Assembly: GCF_010668395.1 (NCBI RefSeq)
Contig: NZ_WUEY01000013.1
Span: 149,866 to 213,865, forward strand
DNA: 64,000 nt
Reading direction: 5' to 3'
Source of the DNA: Martinezella lusitana
GTDB taxonomy: Bacteria > Pseudomonadota > Alphaproteobacteria > Rhizobiales > Rhizobiaceae
Below the pieces are notes generated by a model that did no database searches, had not been told where the DNA came from, and was given only the letters and a program-made list of their open reading frames with translations. A program made the position numbers and the translations under genes. Shown one piece after another: positions 7,921 through 16,239 of the stretch (positions are counted from its first letter, which is position 1; the number at the start of each line of letters is the position of its first letter).

Positions 7921-8012
7921 ATCACGTTGTAAACGGCGTGTAGTATTCGCCTAATACCCGCGCGTTGCGATGCTTTGCTAAAGTGCAGACGTTGGTTTTT
8001 AGGGAGGAAGAC

Positions 8013-8609
8013 ATGCCAGCAGCAAAGATCCTGATGATTACCGGTGATTTCACCGAAGACTACGAAACCATGGTGCCGTTTCAGACGCTGCTTGCCTGCG
8101 GCTATACGGTGCATGCCGTTTGCCCCGGCAAGAATGCCGGTGAGACGGTGGCGACGGCCATTCACGACTTCGAAGGCGACCAGACCTATTCCGAAAAGCG
8201 CGGCCATAATTTTGCGTTGAACGCAACGTTTGCCAGCATCCGTGCCGAGGATTACGATGCGCTCGTCGTTCCGGGCGGCCGTGCGCCGGAATATCTCCGT
8301 CTGAACCCCGACGTCATCAAGGCGGTGCAGCATTTCTTCGAGGCGGACAAGCCGGTTGCCGCTATTTGCCACGGCGCGCAATTGCTCGCCGCTGCGGGCG
8401 TTCTCAAGGGGCGCACCTGCTCGGCCTATCCCGCCTGCCGGCCCGAAGTGGAGCTTGCAGGCGGCACTTACGCCGATATCGCCATCAACGACGCCGTCGC
8501 GGACGGCAAGCTCGTAACCGCACCGGCCTGGCCGGCGCATCCGTCATGGTTGCGCCAGTTCATGGCCGTGCTTGACGCCAACGCGTTGTCGCAGGCAAAC
8601 GCCGCCTGA
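8013..8609 (+). CDS. DJ-1/PfpI family protein
   Basis: A 198-residue class I glutamine-amidotransferase-like protein. The start MPAAKILMIT is supported by AGGGAGGA upstream. The fold markers are the opening strand KILMITGDFTEDYE with a conserved acidic residue (Glu15), VVPGGRAPEYLR, and the nucleophile elbow AICHGAQLL with Cys119-His120. Family members act as chaperones, deglycases, glyoxalases or isonitrile hydratases; which of these applies here cannot be read from sequence. It lies downstream of the aldehyde dehydrogenase/DUF779 genes, which fits a reactive-carbonyl context, but a separate promoter is likely in the 92-bp gap. Confidence 0.88.
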   Translation: MPAAKILMITGDFTEDYETMVPFQTLLACGYTVHAVCPGKNAGETVATAIHDFEGDQTYSEKRGHNFALNATFASIRAEDYDALVVPGGRAPEYLRLNPDVIKAVQHFFEADKPVAAICHGAQLLAAAGVLKGRTCSAYPACRPEVELAGGTYADIAINDAVADGKLVTAPAWPAHPSWLRQFMAVLDANALSQANAA

Positions 8610-8630
8610 ACCAGAAGAAAGGGAACGCGC

Positions 8631-8981
8631 ATGTGCGAATTGTTCATCAAGGCCGATGCCAGGCTCTGGGAAAGCACCACGCGTTCCCTGCGCATCGACG
8701 GCATGGTGACCAGCGTGAGGCTGGAGAACTTTTTCTGGTCGAAGCTGGAGGAAATCGCACGGCGCGACCGCATGAACGTGGTGCAGCTGATTACAAAGCT
8801 GCACCATGAATCGATCGACGCCGGCCACGATCTCGGCAATTTCACGTCGTTCCTGCGTGTCTGCTGCGCGCGCTATATCGACTTGCAGCTTGCCGGCGAC
8901 ATTTCGCGAGATCTTTCCCAGCCGATCGCCGGTGTCGACGCCCCTGCCATCCTGGGGCGGGAGCGTTTGAAATATCATTGA
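8631..8981 (+). CDS. ribbon-helix-helix domain protein (RHH_4 type)
   Basis: A 116-residue protein. RSLRIDGMVTSVRLENFFW followed by LEEIARRDRMNVVQLITKL is the alphaproteobacterial ribbon-helix-helix domain in which the TSVRLE strand contacts DNA. The following ESIDAGHDLGNFTSFLRVCCARY segment is conserved in rhizobial homologues. These proteins were once mis-annotated as arylsulfate sulfotransferases. The function is presumed DNA binding, with unknown targets. The gene begins 21 bases after the DJ-1 gene, with a GAAAGGGA ribosome-binding site, so the two may share a transcript. Confidence 0.8.
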   Translation: MCELFIKADARLWESTTRSLRIDGMVTSVRLENFFWSKLEEIARRDRMNVVQLITKLHHESIDAGHDLGNFTSFLRVCCARYIDLQLAGDISRDLSQPIAGVDAPAILGRERLKYH

Positions 8982-9096
8982 TCGCATCGCGAGGGTGGTA
9001 AACCTGTCGCAGGGCTTTTGCTGAGCGTTGATGCGCCGACCGTCGGCTTGGGCATCGACCGGGGGCTTAAATGACCTTGGCGAAGCGATGCAACTT

Positions 9097-9118
9097 ATGG
9101 CAAAGTTTTCTTTGCCAT
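9097..9118 (+). terminator. perfect 9-bp hairpin downstream of the RHH gene
   Basis: ATGGCAAAG-TTTT-CTTTGCCAT, a perfect stem with a T4 loop followed by TTATAT, 115 bases after the RHH stop. It could terminate the DJ-1/RHH transcript or be an operator for the gene at 9245; the stem is AT-rich for a terminator. Confidence 0.4.
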
Positions 9119-9244
9119 TTATATCCTGAGTTATATAAGCCTTAACCAACCCTTGGTAGTGATCTTGTGTCGACTATCGCATGAGGCATAGAGCTTTGCG
9201 TCAGGCTTTCATGAAAGAGAAGCCGAAGCGCGCGAGGATTCGCG

Positions 9245-9802
9245 ATGACATCCGTTTCCAACATATCTTCGGTGGCGCTAACCATCCTGCGGGGGCTGAA
9301 TGCCATTAGCACTGCAGCACCGCAACAACCAAAATCCAGGGCCGACAATCTTATTGCCGCGGCAAGCGGCCAGGCTGACAAGATAGCAGCATCAAAGCAG
9401 CCGACGCCGGCGCAATCGAAAGTCTCCGAGGCATTTTTCGGCACAGACGGCAAAGCCGATCTCACAGCGATGAAGCTCGATCTCATCTATCGCACAGGCA
9501 AGGCGCTGGGCGTCGATCACGAAGACTACAGTTCGGTGCACGATTTTGCGAAGGCCATGCAAAAGGCCTATCACGAGCTGGAGCCTTCCGAGGTCAACAG
9601 GATTGAGCACGATCTCGGTCTGGATAAACTCGGTCTGTCACTGGAAGATGTGATCAACAGCGCCAGGGATCCCGAACGCAATGACAAGGTGACACGCGCG
9701 CTCAAGCAGCAGATGGACAAGGGCGAGGGCGGCGACGCAAAGATGAGTCCGCAAGCGATTGTCGGGCCGGATGGCCTCTATGGTCTCTCTCCAGTCAAGT
9801 AG
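9245..9802 (+). CDS. hypothetical protein
   Basis: A 185-residue soluble protein without a signal peptide or membrane segment. The N-terminal 60 residues are low complexity (A, S, T, Q, P). The region from about 60 to 165 is charged and probably helical, with SEAFFGTDGKADLTAMKLDL and YRTGKALGVDHEDYSS. GAGG lies 7 bases before the ATG. I do not recognise the family. The coding region looks genuine: codon use is like its neighbours and no longer overlapping frame competes. Its 3' end overlaps the decayed tetR fragment on the other strand. Confidence 0.65.
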   Translation: MTSVSNISSVALTILRGLNAISTAAPQQPKSRADNLIAAASGQADKIAASKQPTPAQSKVSEAFFGTDGKADLTAMKLDLIYRTGKALGVDHEDYSSVHDFAKAMQKAYHELEPSEVNRIEHDLGLDKLGLSLEDVINSARDPERNDKVTRALKQQMDKGEGGDAKMSPQAIVGPDGLYGLSPVK

Positions 9803-9939
9803 CTGCAGCCTTTTGGCCCAAGTTTGCGTAGGCCGGCGAGGCCATCTCCGATAAGATCGGCCGCTGCATCCACGGCAATTTCCACATAGCCCGGATCGCG
9901 ATGGGAGCGGCACGCCGCCGCCATCGCCCGGCCGTTCAT
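9778..9939 (-). pseudogene. C-terminal remnant of a TetR regulator gene
   Basis: On the minus strand a 53-codon stretch encodes SHRDPGYVEIAVDAAADLI near its start and ends at a TAG (9780-9778). This resembles the end of the intact TetR at 14563-15183 (LLHRDPSYMETAAEAAADLI), and the DNA is also similar there. No helix-turn-helix or ligand domain precedes it: upstream lies the ROK kinase stop codon in another frame. It is best read as the leftover tail of a duplicated or rearranged tetR gene. Confidence 0.6.
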
Positions 9940-9944
9940 TGCAT

Positions 9945-10664
9945 CTAGAAACTCAAGCTTTCATCCGTCCACAGGCGAAAACCTCCGAGAAAGGCATTCT
10001 CGTTGTCACCGGCGCGGCAGCCTTGAGGGAGCGTCTCGAGTTTTTCGAGGTTGCCGCCACCAATGACGGTTTCATGCGGCAGGAGCGCCGCTTGCAACCT
10101 GCCCACGACCTTCTCGACCGATTTGCGCCATTTCTTTTTCCCGTACTTGTCGAGCCCGCGCTCGCCGACGAAGTCCTCGAAGGTTTCATTCTTCTTGTAG
10201 GGCAGATGCGCGAGTTCCATCGGCAAACATACGTGATTGACGATCATTGCCGAACCCAGCCCGGTGCCGAGCCCGAGAAACAACATATTCCCGCCGTTAT
10301 AGCTGCCGATTGCCTGCATGACGGCATCGTTGACAAGCCTGACGGGCTTGCCGAAAGCGGCCGAAAAATCGAAGTCTTTCCAGCCGGGGCCAAGGTTGTG
10401 CGGTTCCAGCGCCGGCTTATTGCCGGCAACTGGCCCGGGATACCCCATGCCGATGACGTCGTACTGCCAGTCGCCTGCAAGCTTTTTGACCGTTTCGACC
10501 ATCTGCTGGGCCGACATCGCCACGCCCGAGACGGCTGCTCTCCGGTCGCTGCCCGAACTCAGGCGGACTTTGACGTGCGAACCGCCAAGATCGATTGCCA
10601 GTACCACGAGATCTTTCGACGCTTTGGACGTCGGTTGCTTCGGAGTTTTTGGCCTTGTATTCAC
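9945..10664 (-). CDS. ROK family sugar kinase, polyphosphate-glucokinase-like
   Basis: A 239-residue cytosolic kinase. The actin-fold phosphate-1 motif is AIDLGGSHVKVRLSSG (around residues 23-38), and the second phosphate loop is FLGLGTGLGSAM. Its compact size and KKKWRKSVEKVVGRL segment resemble the polyphosphate/ATP glucokinase branch. It lies 40 bp downstream of the GH15 glucoamylase gene on the same strand, so glucose released by the hydrolase would be phosphorylated to glucose 6-phosphate. Phosphoryl donor (ATP or polyphosphate) is not determinable here. The stop codon abuts the tetR remnant. Confidence 0.85.
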   Translation of the reverse strand: MNTRPKTPKQPTSKASKDLVVLAIDLGGSHVKVRLSSGSDRRAAVSGVAMSAQQMVETVKKLAGDWQYDVIGMGYPGPVAGNKPALEPHNLGPGWKDFDFSAAFGKPVRLVNDAVMQAIGSYNGGNMLFLGLGTGLGSAMIVNHVCLPMELAHLPYKKNETFEDFVGERGLDKYGKKKWRKSVEKVVGRLQAALLPHETVIGGGNLEKLETLPQGCRAGDNENAFLGGFRLWTDESLSF

Positions 10665-10704
10665 GATGGATCTCTCCTCCAGGTGCGTCTGTTGTCAGTA
10701 AGGT

Positions 10705-13128
10705 CTAGCGAGCGCCGTCGGCCACGGCCACGGAGAAATCTACCCCCTCCCAATGGTCGGTATCGGGCCAATAAAATGTGAAGGTGACCAAGGCCCCCTT
10801 GGGCAGCCGTTCCGTCGCAAGCTCCGCAACGTCGATGCCGAAGCCGTTTTTGCGCGTTTCGATATCGCTTTCGCTCGTCCACCCGTCGGAGCTCCAGCGG
10901 ACGACGGCCTTCGCCATTACCTCGATCCTGAGACGCTTGCCGACGAGAACCTGCGAAGTCTTGTTGTTGAAGCGCCAGAGCACGAAGGGCGCCGTTGTCT
11001 TGTTTTTGATATAGCGTTCGACACCCTGCGGAGGCATGTCGAAAACGGCATTGTCTCTCAGCGAACGCAGCAGCTTGATATGTTCGGCATGGGCCCAGAC
11101 AAGCGGCATGGCGCTGCCGGAGGGCTCGCCGAAAACAAGGCCCCGCTCCGGCATGTCGGGCTTATCCCAGACCTGTTCGGGCAAAAGGCCACCCGGGCCA
11201 GCCGATCCTTCAAGAGCATTGAGCAATGCCATGGCCGCTTTCGGCCTGCCGGCAGCAAGTTCGTAATGGGCCCGTTCGCCGGCGAGCAGCGGCCACGGCC
11301 GACCGATGCCGGTGCCGTCGAATGCGCTGCCGTCCTCATGTTCGCCATATCCGTCGCCCGTATAGCGATACCAGAGCGGCCCCTGCGGCAGGTCGCATTT
11401 GAGCTGCGCGTCGATGATTCTCACCGTGTCGACGATGCGCGGATCGTTGGCGGCGCGCAATCCGAACCGAACCAGCGCCAGGGCATCCGGGCTGACGACG
11501 CGGGCCGTCGGCAGATAGGAATCAGCAGGCGGTCGGTTCTTGATCGGCACGAAACCGTCGGCGGGTGATGCGCCATCGGCGATATCGGGCGGGGCGATGC
11601 GCACATAATAGCCGTTGACCCCAAGGTCGGCGCTGGCAGCATCGGCGTCGACATAGGTCCAGCGCTCTATCTGGTCGTTCCAGGCATCCGCCGTCTGCCT
11701 GAGATAGTCGGCATTGTGATCGTGGCCGGCAATTTCCAGAATATCGGCGGCGGCGAGCAGCGCGGCGATCTCGACGGCGAGCGTGAAGGGAGAAAAGCCG
11801 CCATCCTCTTCCCAGCGGTCCTCGCCGGTGACGGGGCCGTTGACAACCACATAGCACGCCGCTCTCTCGATCATCGAAACGTAGGACAAGAGCGCATCCC
11901 CGGTGAGGGCTCCTTCGCGACGGAGTGCGTCGGCAAGCAGGATGGGAAAGGCGCATTCGTCCATCTGTATGCCGGTCCAGTAGGGCTCGCCGTCGAGCCA
12001 GGCGTTCTGCGGCCAATGTCCGTCCGCCTCCTGGATCGCGCGTAGATAGGCAAGAATGCGAAGTGCGTCCTGCGGTGCGCCGGCCGCAAGAAATCCGCCA
12101 GCCGTCTCGACGAGATCGCGCGGCCACACCAGGTGATAGCCTCCGAGATCCTCGTCGCCCTTGGCAAAGCCCCAGGGAATGGAGAGCGAGGCGACTGCCG
12201 GCCCCTCGAAGGACAGAGGCCGGTGCGTTGCAAGAACGGCCGTCGATATCCGATAGCGATTGAGTTCGGGTGGCGGCGCCCTTGGTTCATCCAGCGGCAG
12301 CAGAGTGCTCTGCCATCTCCGCCAGTCGGCGACATAGCTGCGCTCGGCATCCTTGTATCCGGCTTGCAGACTGGCGAGTGCGTTGTAGGCCGCCTCTTCG
12401 GGACGGTTTCCAAAGCCAAGCGACAGAAGCACGGTGTCGCTTCCGGCAGCAAGGTCGATTTCACCGGTCAGTGCGACGTTGCCGTCGGCGGCATGGGTGA
12501 TGCGCGGGTCCAATTCTCCGGTATCCTGCAACTGACGCCAGCCATCGGAAATGCCGACATAGCCAGCCGAGGCCGATCGCCATCCGCCGCTGACGGCGAG
12601 CGCCAGCGAGATGCCACCCTTGCCGGTCGCAAAAAGCATCGGCGTGCCTTTGTAATCCCCGACCCAGCCCGTATTGCCGCTGCCGGCATTGACCAGATGC
12701 GGAGCGGCCAGCACATATAGCCGATAGTCGTGAACCGACCCGTGCAGCGCTTCGAACGATATTTGCTGAAGCAGGCTGTTCCGCGCCGGATCGACGATAA
12801 TGCGCTTGATGATGCGGTAGCGCCCGTCGATTGCCGTATTGACGAGCCGATAGGCCGGAACGCCATCTTCGACGGTTGTGACGACGCTTTCGGCATCACG
12901 CTTTTCCTCGGAAAAATAGCCATCCGGACCGGTAACGATCAAACCGAGGTCGCGTGTGCAGGCGCAATCGACGCGCGGAAAATAAACTTCATTGAGGATG
13001 CCGTGGCTGAGTGTGAACCAAATGCGGCACGCCGGCGAGAGCGCCGTGCCCACCCCGCTCTTCGCACTGGATGTCCAGCGAGGAGCGATACCCCCCGCAC
13101 CAACGCCCGAAGTATCGTCCTGAGTCAT
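10705..13128 (-). CDS. glucoamylase-type glycoside hydrolase family 15 protein (cytosolic)
   Basis: An 807-residue protein starting at MTQDDTSGVG (GGAG 8 bases upstream; the ATG at 13194 lacks support). The N-terminal 250 residues form the beta-sandwich domain seen in glucodextranases and bacterial glucoamylases (LSHGILNEVYFPRVD). The (alpha/alpha)6 barrel holds HLVWPRDLVETAGG, the general-acid segment YWTGIQMDECAFPILL and the general-base segment PWPLLAGERAHYEL. The C-terminal 100 residues are another beta-sandwich. No signal peptide is present, so it probably attacks intracellular alpha-glucans from the non-reducing end, yielding beta-glucose. It is followed by a ROK glucokinase gene, forming a two-gene operon. 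Confidence 0.88.
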   Translation of the reverse strand: MTQDDTSGVGAGGIAPRWTSSAKSGVGTALSPACRIWFTLSHGILNEVYFPRVDCACTRDLGLIVTGPDGYFSEEKRDAESVVTTVEDGVPAYRLVNTAIDGRYRIIKRIIVDPARNSLLQQISFEALHGSVHDYRLYVLAAPHLVNAGSGNTGWVGDYKGTPMLFATGKGGISLALAVSGGWRSASAGYVGISDGWRQLQDTGELDPRITHAADGNVALTGEIDLAAGSDTVLLSLGFGNRPEEAAYNALASLQAGYKDAERSYVADWRRWQSTLLPLDEPRAPPPELNRYRISTAVLATHRPLSFEGPAVASLSIPWGFAKGDEDLGGYHLVWPRDLVETAGGFLAAGAPQDALRILAYLRAIQEADGHWPQNAWLDGEPYWTGIQMDECAFPILLADALRREGALTGDALLSYVSMIERAACYVVVNGPVTGEDRWEEDGGFSPFTLAVEIAALLAAADILEIAGHDHNADYLRQTADAWNDQIERWTYVDADAASADLGVNGYYVRIAPPDIADGASPADGFVPIKNRPPADSYLPTARVVSPDALALVRFGLRAANDPRIVDTVRIIDAQLKCDLPQGPLWYRYTGDGYGEHEDGSAFDGTGIGRPWPLLAGERAHYELAAGRPKAAMALLNALEGSAGPGGLLPEQVWDKPDMPERGLVFGEPSGSAMPLVWAHAEHIKLLRSLRDNAVFDMPPQGVERYIKNKTTAPFVLWRFNNKTSQVLVGKRLRIEVMAKAVVRWSSDGWTSESDIETRKNGFGIDVAELATERLPKGALVTFTFYWPDTDHWEGVDFSVAVADGAR

Positions 13129-13517
13129 GCGTTCATCTCCGTTGTCGTTGCAATCTGCTCTGACAAACCGGCTTCGGCAAGAGCTGCTCGTCACGACGTT
13201 GGCCGGGACTTTGGAATGATGCGTCCGCTGTCGTCAAATTGCGCAATGGCGGCCGGTGAAGAAGCCGAGCCTGTGACCAGAGGTTCATCCCAAGGCACAG
13301 TCCGCGAACCGTATAAGTATGGCCAAGGATAGCCAGCCACTATTCCTACACGGTTCCGACGGGATCGTCGAAGATCTCCGGTCCATAAGGCTGCGGTGGT
13401 CGTTGAGGCTGCGGGTACTCGCCCCAAAACGAATGGCGGGTTGAGATACGTTCGATCAGCCGCTATCTGGGTGCCGAGCCCAAGAGGGCTCTTCGTGAAC
13501 AAAAAGGTGATGCCGTC
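13129..13517. other. non-coding region between divergent glucoamylase and MYG1 genes
   Basis: A 389-bp gap. It must hold the two divergent promoters. I see no convincing ORF, RNA gene or long repeat; ORFs in it are antisense extensions of the neighbouring gene. Confidence 0.5.
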
Positions 13518-14474
13518 ATGATTCCAGATTTCCTCGTCACCCATTCCGGTGGCTTCCATGCGGACGAATTGCTGTCGAGCGTCATCCTGACCCGGCTTTT
13601 CCCGCAGGCCCGCCTCGTCCGCAGCAGGGCTCCGGAATGGATCACGGCCGGCGCAGATCGGATCATCTATGATGTCGGCGGGAAATATGACGCAGCTGAG
13701 CGGATATTCGATCACCATCAGCGCGGGGCGCCGCTACGGGACGATGGCCAGCCGTACAGCTCGTTCGGATTGATCTGGAGACATTATGGTCGTGATTATC
13801 TTGCCGCGCTCGGCCTTCCGGAAGCCCATATAGATACGGTTCACGTTTCTTTCGACACGAGTTTTGTGCTGCCAATCGATCTGGTGGACAATGGTGCGCT
13901 TAGTCCCTCGATTGCAGGGCCGCTGGCCGGGCTCACGCTGTCGGCGCTGCTGGAAACCTTAAAACCGGTCTTCGATGAGACGGACCCTGAGGCCGACGAT
14001 CGCTGTTTCCACGCAGCGCTTGCCATCGCCCGTAGTTTCGTCGAGGCAAGGATAGGGCAAAGCGCTGCAAAATTGCGGGCCGAGGCACTTGTACACCAGG
14101 CAATCGTGGAGACGGGCAAGGGGCGAGTTCTGGAGCTGCCGATGGGAATGCCGTTCCGTCCCGCCATCATGAAGGCGGGCGCTGATCACCTGCTGTTTGT
14201 CGTTCATCCGCGCGAAAAGGATTGGTGCCTGACCGGCATCCGGCGCGCGGAGGAGGGGTTTGAGCTTCGCGCCGATCTGCCAATGGCCTGGGCCGGTCTG
14301 ACCAATGGCGATCTGGAGGCGGCTTGTGGCGTGGAGGGCGCAAGCTTTTGCCACAACGGCCGTTTCATCGCCGCGGCCCGGACGCGCGAGGCCGCTCTTG
14401 CCATGGCCGAGTTGGCCGTACGAGAGGCAATTTCCAGCGAAGCGGGATCAGCAGCCCACACCGGTCTACGCTGA
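13518..14474 (+). CDS. MYG1 family (UPF0160) DHH-type metal-dependent hydrolase
   Basis: A 318-residue protein opening with IPDFLVTHSGGFHADELLS, then IIYDVGGKYDAAERIFDHHQRG. These are the HADE, DVGG and DHHQ metal-binding motifs of the MYG1 family, a DHH-like phosphoesterase fold; the eukaryotic member is a 3'-5' exonuclease acting on RNA. Length and the C-terminal segment ACGVEGASFCHNGRFIAAA fit the family. In bacteria the substrate is unclear. It stands alone, convergent with the tetR gene at 14563. Confidence 0.88.
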   Translation: MIPDFLVTHSGGFHADELLSSVILTRLFPQARLVRSRAPEWITAGADRIIYDVGGKYDAAERIFDHHQRGAPLRDDGQPYSSFGLIWRHYGRDYLAALGLPEAHIDTVHVSFDTSFVLPIDLVDNGALSPSIAGPLAGLTLSALLETLKPVFDETDPEADDRCFHAALAIARSFVEARIGQSAAKLRAEALVHQAIVETGKGRVLELPMGMPFRPAIMKAGADHLLFVVHPREKDWCLTGIRRAEEGFELRADLPMAWAGLTNGDLEAACGVEGASFCHNGRFIAAARTREAALAMAELAVREAISSEAGSAAHTGLR

Positions 14475-14562
14475 ACTGTCCCGGCACTCTTGCTATTGCG
14501 AGTGAAAGCTCGCGATCTGTCGCATGTGCAGTGGGTTGGGGAACATTCGGGCTTGTCTGCGA

Positions 14563-15183
14563 TCAGGTCGTCCGGCCTGCGGCTCTCGATCCAGGGTCGT
14601 TTGAGCCGGGGAGGCGGCCTCTAATAAGATCAGCCGCCGCTTCCGCTGCAGTTTCCATATAGCTCGGGTCGCGATGGAGCAGGACGACCGCAAAGGCGCC
14701 GTCGAGAAGCAACATGACCTGGCGCGCAAGTAACGAGGCATCGCCATCCGCTCCCGCTTTCATGAAGACCGACCCCAGCCAGTCTTCCACACGCTTCTTG
14801 TGGGCTCGGGCTGTGACCAGGGCCGGATGGCCGGGAAGGTTGACGAGTTCCACCGAGGTTCGCAGGAAGCCGCAGCCCTTCCATTTGGCGTTCCGCGCCG
14901 ATTGCGCCAGATGGCGAAAGATGCCGGCAACTTTCTCGGCAGCATCGCCTTCCGTCTCATCGAACCAACGCTTGAAGAGGGAGAGGTTCGGTTCGTCGCG
15001 GGCTTGCAGATGGGCAGCGATCAGGTCGTCCTTGCTGCGGAAATGATAGTAGAGGGTCCGCTTGGTGAGGCCTGCCTTTTCGGCGATGGCGTCGACGCTG
15101 ATCGCGCGGATTCCATCCTGCCGGAAGAGTTTTCCGGCGGCCTGGAGAATGCGTTCGCGTGTCGGCTGCGAGCTGTCTTTCAT
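14563..15183 (-). CDS. TetR/AcrR family transcriptional regulator
   Basis: A 206-residue regulator. The helix-turn-helix is AISVDAIAEKAGLTKRTLYYHF (roughly residues 27-48). The C-terminal domain has the CGFLRTSVEL and GHPALVTARAHKKRVEDWL segments seen in many TetR proteins near hydrolase or dehydrogenase genes. It is transcribed divergently from an alpha/beta hydrolase gene, with an inverted repeat in the 61-bp spacer (15191-15214), its likely operator. The last 40 residues closely resemble the tetR remnant at 9778-9939. Confidence 0.9.
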   Translation of the reverse strand: MKDSSQPTRERILQAAGKLFRQDGIRAISVDAIAEKAGLTKRTLYYHFRSKDDLIAAHLQARDEPNLSLFKRWFDETEGDAAEKVAGIFRHLAQSARNAKWKGCGFLRTSVELVNLPGHPALVTARAHKKRVEDWLGSVFMKAGADGDASLLARQVMLLLDGAFAVVLLHRDPSYMETAAEAAADLIRGRLPGSNDPGSRAAGRTT

Positions 15184-15190
15184 GGCTCAA

Positions 15191-15214
15191 TGTATACCGG
15201 GTAGTGAGTATACA
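15191..15214. promoter_or_regulatory. candidate TetR operator between divergent tetR and hydrolase genes
   Basis: Inverted repeat TGTATAC-N10-GTATACA, 8 bp before the tetR start and about 30 bp before the hydrolase start. A dimer bound here would cover both divergent promoters. Confidence 0.6.
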
Positions 15215-15244
15215 CAATGAGGCCGTCGTCTCATCTTGTCGGCC

Positions 15245-16162
15245 ATGACCGAGCAACCCTTTTCATCTTCGAACACAAGCAGCCTGGCGATTTCCATTCG
15301 TTGCCGGGATGGCGTCGTTCTCGGCGGCCATCTTTGGCCGGCGGAGACCAAGAGGCCGGAAGGCAGTGTGATCATCAATCCCGCTACGGGCGTTCTTGCG
15401 CGCTACTATCACCGTTATGCGCAGTTTCTGGCGCGACATGGATTTGACGTCCTGACCTTCGATTATCGCGGCATCGGCCGATCGCGTCCGCAGCAGCTGC
15501 GCGGGTCCGGATATCGCTGGCGGGATTGGGGCGAACAGGATTTCGAGGCGGCGTTACGGTGGTTGGCGGCCGATCGGCGTAGCGGTCCGCTCATGGTGGT
15601 GGGCCATAGCATCGGCGGCTTCCTGCCGGGACTGGCCGAAAGCGCGCCTGAGATCGACAGGATGCTAACGGTCGGAGCTCAATATGCCTGGTGGGGCGAC
15701 TACAAGCCGCGTCGGCGGGCTGCCTTGTTTCTCAAATGGCATGTCGCCATGCCGGCGCTGACGGCGGCCTGTGGCTATTTTCCGGGCCGCCGGCTCGGCT
15801 GGCTGGAAGATCTGCCGTCCGGCGTGGCGAACGAATGGAGCTTTCGCGGGCCGCGGTTTGAACGCAGCCATCCGAGAAGCGAGAGGAAGGACGCACTGAG
15901 GCGCATGGCGGCTGCCAGGGCACGCATTCTCGCAGTCGCGGTTTCCGACGATGAACTGGGCACGCTGCCGGCCATTCGTCGCGCGCTCGATTACTATACC
16001 GGTGCGCAGCGCACGTCGGTACTGCTGCACCCAGCTGATTTCGGCCGTGGTGCGATCGGCCATTTCGGCCTGTTCCACGACCGTTACACAGACAGCTTCT
16101 GGACCGATACGCTTTCATGGCTGCGGGAGGGTCGCAATCCCTGGCCCTCCCGAATTGTCTGA
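15245..16162 (+). CDS. alpha/beta hydrolase
   Basis: A 305-residue alpha/beta-hydrolase starting at ATG 15245 (MTEQ); an in-frame TTG at 15236 is the alternative, and neither has a strong Shine-Dalgarno sequence. The nucleophile elbow is VVGHSIGGFLPG (Ser122), and the oxyanion-side strand VIINPATGVLARYYHRYAQ matches predicted hydrolases of the COG4757 type. A late DELGTLPAIR segment and a GHFGLF histidine (near residue 270) complete a plausible triad. No signal peptide is seen. It is presumably repressed by the divergent TetR. Substrate unknown. Confidence 0.82.
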   Translation: MTEQPFSSSNTSSLAISIRCRDGVVLGGHLWPAETKRPEGSVIINPATGVLARYYHRYAQFLARHGFDVLTFDYRGIGRSRPQQLRGSGYRWRDWGEQDFEAALRWLAADRRSGPLMVVGHSIGGFLPGLAESAPEIDRMLTVGAQYAWWGDYKPRRRAALFLKWHVAMPALTAACGYFPGRRLGWLEDLPSGVANEWSFRGPRFERSHPRSERKDALRRMAAARARILAVAVSDDELGTLPAIRRALDYYTGAQRTSVLLHPADFGRGAIGHFGLFHDRYTDSFWTDTLSWLREGRNPWPSRIV

Positions 16163-16239
16163 ACGGCGAACCTGCTCGTCCGCCGGCGGCAAAGAAGCGC
16201 CGTGAGAGGCTTGGTTTGATAAGCCGCCTCCCTGCTCGC

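Noticed and set aside
13191..13718. 175-codon minus-strand ORF upstream of the MYG1 gene
   Set aside because: Overlaps the MYG1 start region antisense and has no recognisable features.
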